The position numbers and the translations under genes are program-made. Below, one piece after another: positions 61,272-64,000 of a stretch of DNA of 64,000 nucleotides. The notes under the pieces are model-generated. The model did not search any database. It saw only the letters and a list, made by a program, of their open reading frames with translations, and had not been told where the DNA came from. Source of the stretch: Dehalococcoides mccartyi 195 (GTDB lineage: Bacteria > Chloroflexota > Dehalococcoidia > Dehalococcoidales > Dehalococcoidaceae). The DNA lies in assembly GCF_000011905.1 (NCBI RefSeq), contig NC_002936.3, positions 1,178,001 to 1,242,000 on the forward strand, read 5' to 3'. Every line of letters begins with the position of its first letter. Position 1 is the first letter of the stretch.

Positions 61272-61840
61272 GAGTACTGGGTTTATCCGGCAGCCCCCGC
61301 CTTGGCGGCAACAGTGATACCCTGCTGCACGAAGCTATCAGAGGTGCCAAAGACAAAGGAGCGGAAACCCATGTTATTTACCTGTCAGATCTGGATATAG
61401 GCCACTGCCCGGCCTGTGATGACTGTTTTTATACCGGTGAGTGCCGCTACCGTGATGACATGGACGAAGTAATCAGCCAGATGGAAAAGGCTGACCGGAT
61501 AATAGTATCCAGCCCTATTCACTTTATGGGTGTCAGCTCACAGCTTAAGGTTATGATAGACCGCTGCCAGTCACTCTGGGCACGCAAGTACAAGCTGAAA
61601 ACACCGCCCCTGGGTGATGACCGGGAACGCAAAGGCATGTTTGTGGCCGCCGGAGGTATGAAAAACGGGGATGTTTTTGAAGGCGCCAGAGCTACCATGA
61701 GAGCTTTCTTTGCGGTACTGAACGTAAAGTACACCTATGAACTGCTGATAAGCGGAGTGGACAATCTGGGTGCTATTCAGACCCAGTCTGATACCCTCAA
61801 GAAGGCTTATGAACTGGGCCAGATGCTGGCAGAAAAATAA
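61268..61840 (+). CDS. Iron-sulfur flavoprotein (NADPH-dependent FMN reductase family)
   Basis: 190 residues. Flavodoxin-like start L-G-L-S-G-S-P-R-L-G-G-N-S-D-T, then a cysteine motif C-P-A-C-D-D-C-F-Y-T-G-E-C near 48-60 typical of archaeal/anaerobe Isf proteins that carry a 4Fe-4S cluster beside FMN. S-S-P-I-H-F-M-G is the FMN loop. Redox partner unknown. Confidence 0.9.
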   Translation: MRVLGLSGSPRLGGNSDTLLHEAIRGAKDKGAETHVIYLSDLDIGHCPACDDCFYTGECRYRDDMDEVISQMEKADRIIVSSPIHFMGVSSQLKVMIDRCQSLWARKYKLKTPPLGDDRERKGMFVAAGGMKNGDVFEGARATMRAFFAVLNVKYTYELLISGVDNLGAIQTQSDTLKKAYELGQMLAEK

Positions 61841-61841
61841 C

Positions 61842-62774
61842 CTAGCTTCTGGCTATGCCCACTATTTCCCGTATGTTTTTCAGCCCCTCGGCTCTGGCAT
61901 AAGCTTCCAGCCCCTCAAGCACCTCTAGGGGGGCACGCGGGTTGACCAAGTTGGCTGTGCCTATCTGAACAGCAGTTGCCCCGGCCATTATAAATTCAAG
62001 CGCATCTTCGGCATTCATAATACCGCCGCCGCCGATAACAGGCACATTCACCGCACCGGATACCTGATAGACCATGCTGACAGCCACCGGTTTTATAGCC
62101 GGTCCTGAAAGCCCCCCGGTATGATTACCCAGTATGGGACGCCGTTTTTTAATATCTATACGCATACCCCGCAGGGTATTTATAAGCGAAATAGCATCCG
62201 CCCCGGCATCCGCCACTGCCCTGGCCAGCTCGGTTATGCTGCTGGTATTGGGGGTCAGTTTTATTATCAGGGGCAGAGTGGTGGCATTCCTGACTGCATC
62301 AGTCACTCTGGCGGCAGATTCGGGTGAAGAACCAAACTCTATACAGCCGCACTTAACGTTGGGGCAGCTGATATTTACTTCTATACCGCTTACACCGGGC
62401 ACTTTATCCAGCCGCCGGGCAAGCTCAGCATAATCTTCAATGCTTTCAGCCGCAATATTTACTATTACAGGCACGCCCCAGGTGTACCACTGGGGCGCCT
62501 TTTCCCGGATAACCGCCTCCACCCCCATATTTTGCAGCCCGATGGAATTAAGCATGCCGTTTGGAGTTTCGGCTATGCGGGGCTGGGGGTTTCCCTCCCT
62601 CGGTTTCAGGGTAGTGGCTTTGCAGACAATGGCACCCAAACGGTTACGGTCAAAAAGGTGGGGGTACTCATCACCATAGCCAAACGTCCCGGAAGCCACT
62701 ATAACCGGATTGGCCAGCCTGAGCTGGCGGGCATTATACGGGGCGATATCTACATTTAAATTAAGTTCAGCCAT
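61842..62774 (-). CDS. pyrD: Dihydroorotate dehydrogenase, class 1B-like catalytic subunit
   Basis: 310 residues from the ATG at 62774; the extra 13 codons upstream contain the promoter -10. N-P-V-I-V-A-S-G-T-F-G-Y, N-S-I-G-L-Q-N and catalytic Cys in V-N-I-S-C-P-N-V-K-C-G (about 130) identify the class-1 enzyme of the PyrDB type. G-N-H-T-G-G-L-S-G-P is the FMN region. No pyrK is adjacent. Confidence 0.94.
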   Translation of the reverse strand: MAELNLNVDIAPYNARQLRLANPVIVASGTFGYGDEYPHLFDRNRLGAIVCKATTLKPREGNPQPRIAETPNGMLNSIGLQNMGVEAVIREKAPQWYTWGVPVIVNIAAESIEDYAELARRLDKVPGVSGIEVNISCPNVKCGCIEFGSSPESAARVTDAVRNATTLPLIIKLTPNTSSITELARAVADAGADAISLINTLRGMRIDIKKRRPILGNHTGGLSGPAIKPVAVSMVYQVSGAVNVPVIGGGGIMNAEDALEFIMAGATAVQIGTANLVNPRAPLEVLEGLEAYARAEGLKNIREIVGIARS

Positions 62775-62783
62775 ACGCCCAAG

Positions 62784-62813
62784 ATTATAAGGCTTGGAGA
62801 TGGCGGAACACAA
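62784..62813 (-). promoter_or_regulatory. pyrD promoter, predicts leaderless mRNA
   Basis: Minus strand TTGTGT (62808-62813), 18-bp spacer, TATAAT (62784-62789), nine bases before the ATG. Confidence 0.65.
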
Positions 62814-62847
62814 CCTCTCTTTCCAAGCTGTGCCCTAATATTTTATC

Positions 62848-62876
62848 TTGCTTATTTGGGTTTTATAGACTACACT
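62848..62876 (+). promoter_or_regulatory. Promoter of the 45-codon sORF
   Basis: TTGCTT (62848-62853), 17-bp spacer, TACACT (62871-62876), six bases before an ATG. Confidence 0.6.
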
Positions 62877-62882
62877 GAAAAC

Positions 62883-63020
62883 ATGAAGCGAAACACCTCC
62901 TGTTTTAGCTTTGTTGTTATTAGGGGACACACAAAATCCCGCTTGGGTAGTTTGTTCTTTACGCACACGGGGGAGGCCAGGGCAGATTTTATGCCGGCTT
63001 CTTCCCGGATGCTAGATTAA
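62883..63020 (+). CDS. Possible 45-residue leaderless small protein or sRNA
   Basis: Open frame M-K-R-N-T-S-C-F-S-F-V-V-I-R-G-H to R-M-L-D-stop, starting exactly where the promoter at 62848-62876 would begin transcription and ending inside a terminator (63019-63041). The compact promoter-ORF-terminator unit of about 160 nt could also be a small RNA or an attenuated leader of the dksA-like gene. No similarity recognised. Confidence 0.4.
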   Translation: MKRNTSCFSFVVIRGHTKSRLGSLFFTHTGEARADFMPASSRMLD

Positions 63021-63043
63021 AAAACCAGAATCCGGTTTTTTCA
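63019..63043 (+). terminator. Terminator of the sORF/sRNA unit
   Basis: AAAAAACC/GGTTTTTT hairpin (63019-63041) with its own T run; a GC-poor stem but well placed. Confidence 0.55.
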
Positions 63044-63114
63044 TTCGGAATTTCCGGCAAAACGGCACAGTACCGAAACATACCCGAAGGTATCATAGCA
63101 ACCAGGAGGACCCA

Positions 63115-63486
63115 ATGGTGGCAAAGAAAAAAAGTGGATTAAACCCGATATACCGTTTACGGCTGGAAGCAGACCTGAAAAGGCTGACCGACCAGCTTGA
63201 ACAGATGCGTTCTTTACGGGTGGCTGAAGACCGCCGTGAGGGAAGCCCTTTTGGCAAACGTGAAGAAGAGGCAACCGAAACAGCCGAGCTTGAAAACGGG
63301 CTGGCTATGGAAAAGAAACTGCTTGACCAGATTGCTGAAACTGAGTACGCACTGGATAAATATGACCGGGGTGTTTACGGCCTCTGTGAAATGTGCAAAG
63401 AGCCTATAGACCCTGCCAGACTTGAAGCTTTGCCGCAGGCCAGACTGTGTATGCAGTGCAAGTCTAAAGCAGCCAAGTCTTACTAA
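63115..63486 (+). CDS. DksA/TraR-type zinc-finger protein
   Basis: 123 residues. N-terminal coiled coil (about 12-75) and the C-terminal zinc finger Y-G-L-C-E-M-C...A-R-L-C-M-Q-C-K. The DksA-type acidic D-x-x-D-A tip is not clear, so RNA-polymerase secondary-channel action is possible but unproven. AGGAGG before the ATG. Confidence 0.9.
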   Translation: MVAKKKSGLNPIYRLRLEADLKRLTDQLEQMRSLRVAEDRREGSPFGKREEEATETAELENGLAMEKKLLDQIAETEYALDKYDRGVYGLCEMCKEPIDPARLEALPQARLCMQCKSKAAKSY

Positions 63487-63511
63487 ATCAGCTTGAAAAG
63501 GGTTGGGGTTA

Positions 63512-63994
63512 ATGACCAGGGGATTAGTATTTTTTGTCAGCGCCGCTTGCGGCGTTCTGGCTGACCAGCTAAGCAAATTTATTATTGCCGCTAACCTTAC
63601 CCCGGGCACAGCCATACCGGAAAGCGGTTTCTTCCAGATTGTCCACGTTCATAATACCGGCGCGGCTTTCAGTATTTTCAGGGGGCACACCGAGTGGCTT
63701 ATTGCCGCCAGCTGTCTGGGAGTAATACTGGCCCTGACCGCTTTCTTCTTAAGGAAAAAACTGCCGTTTTTGGATACCCGCCCCGGTGTAGCCGCTTTGG
63801 GAATTATCCTGGCAGGTACGATAGGCAACCTGATTGACCGGGTGCGGCTGGGTTATGTTACTGACTTTATACAGGTAGGGAATTTCCCTACTTTCAATAT
63901 GGCTGATTCCTGCCTGACGCTGGGCATTATCTGGCTGGTGCTCTTATACCTGACATCTTCCCATTCGGGAGGAGATGCCAGTGAAAACGCGTAA
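63512..63994 (+). CDS. lspA: Signal peptidase II (lipoprotein)
   Basis: 160 residues from the ATG at 63512 (GGGG upstream). Four hydrophobic segments. Catalytic aspartates in G-N-L-I-D-R-V-R and F-N-M-A-D-S, with D-Q-L-S-K near the start and V-H-N-T-G-A-A-F-S. Follows the dksA-like gene after 25 bases. Confidence 0.95.
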   Translation: MTRGLVFFVSAACGVLADQLSKFIIAANLTPGTAIPESGFFQIVHVHNTGAAFSIFRGHTEWLIAASCLGVILALTAFFLRKKLPFLDTRPGVAALGIILAGTIGNLIDRVRLGYVTDFIQVGNFPTFNMADSCLTLGIIWLVLLYLTSSHSGGDASENA

Positions 63995-64000
63995 ACTGGT
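63981..64000 (+). CDS. Start of a further gene, cut by window edge
   Basis: GTG at 63981 with GGAGGAG six bases upstream, reading M-K-T-R-K-L. It overlaps the lspA stop by 14 bases in another frame. An RluD-type pseudouridine synthase often follows lspA, but six codons do not allow a call. Confidence 0.4.

Noticed and set aside
1-64000. CRISPR arrays or prophage
   Set aside because: No regularly spaced repeats, integrase or phage structural genes were seen; the only mobile element is the IS256-family copy.

Overview
The window reads as a chromosomal segment of a Dehalococcoides-type member of the Chloroflexota, most likely Dehalococcoides mccartyi. The strongest marker is the fused mannosyl-3-phosphoglycerate synthase/phosphatase at 54590-56674, a fusion known from that genus. 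A monoderm type IV pilus cluster without secretin, small overlapping genes, frequent TTG/GTG starts and roughly balanced GC agree with this. Strain cannot be fixed from the sequence alone.

Left part (1-20 kb): end of a cinA-like gene, a PAS histidine kinase and an unusual excisionase-HTH/receiver fusion, a secreted hydrolase, a zinc-ribbon protein, typA, then an MHS-type transporter whose partner uspA gene is cut by a complete IS256-family element (8568-10022, 8-bp target duplication). After a ~650 bp empty stretch come a FAS1 protein, a one-domain glycosyltransferase, YegP-like and small unknown proteins, rarA with an overlapping hydrolase gene, the AmmeMemoRadiSam pair and an EamA permease. 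The initiator tRNA gene lies at 19631-19705.

Middle part (20-41 kb): yajQ, an unassigned structured RNA on the minus strand (20776-20892) with its own promoter and terminator, coaE, the rplU-rpmA-rpmE ribosomal operon, hisI and hisA, gatC-gatA, an ABC transporter operon headed by a self-standing HTH regulator, an Lrp/aminotransferase pair, trpS, ispH, and a LacD/LacC-type sugar-phosphate pair. Two conserved proteins (L21 and HisA) appear to start at AUU and AUA.

Right part (41-57 kb): an ECF sigma factor with a membrane partner faces a pilus locus: HTH protein, degenerate NarL-type regulator, PilB with a duplicated nuclease-fold-like N terminus, PilC, two pseudopilins, two PilX-like surface proteins with divergent (one beta-helix-like) C termini, PilO-like, fused PilM-PilN, PilT, the major pilin on the other strand, and the prepilin peptidase. 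The locus contains everything for an inner-membrane pilus machine and nothing for an outer membrane.

End (57-64 kb): gltX, a small unknown gene plus a COG1313-type radical SAM protein, ybeY with an iron-sulfur flavoprotein, pyrD, a dksA/traR-like protein and lspA. Across the window at least nine genes have a good -35/-10 pair placed so close to the start codon that the mRNA should be leaderless; this is the most general regulatory signal seen.
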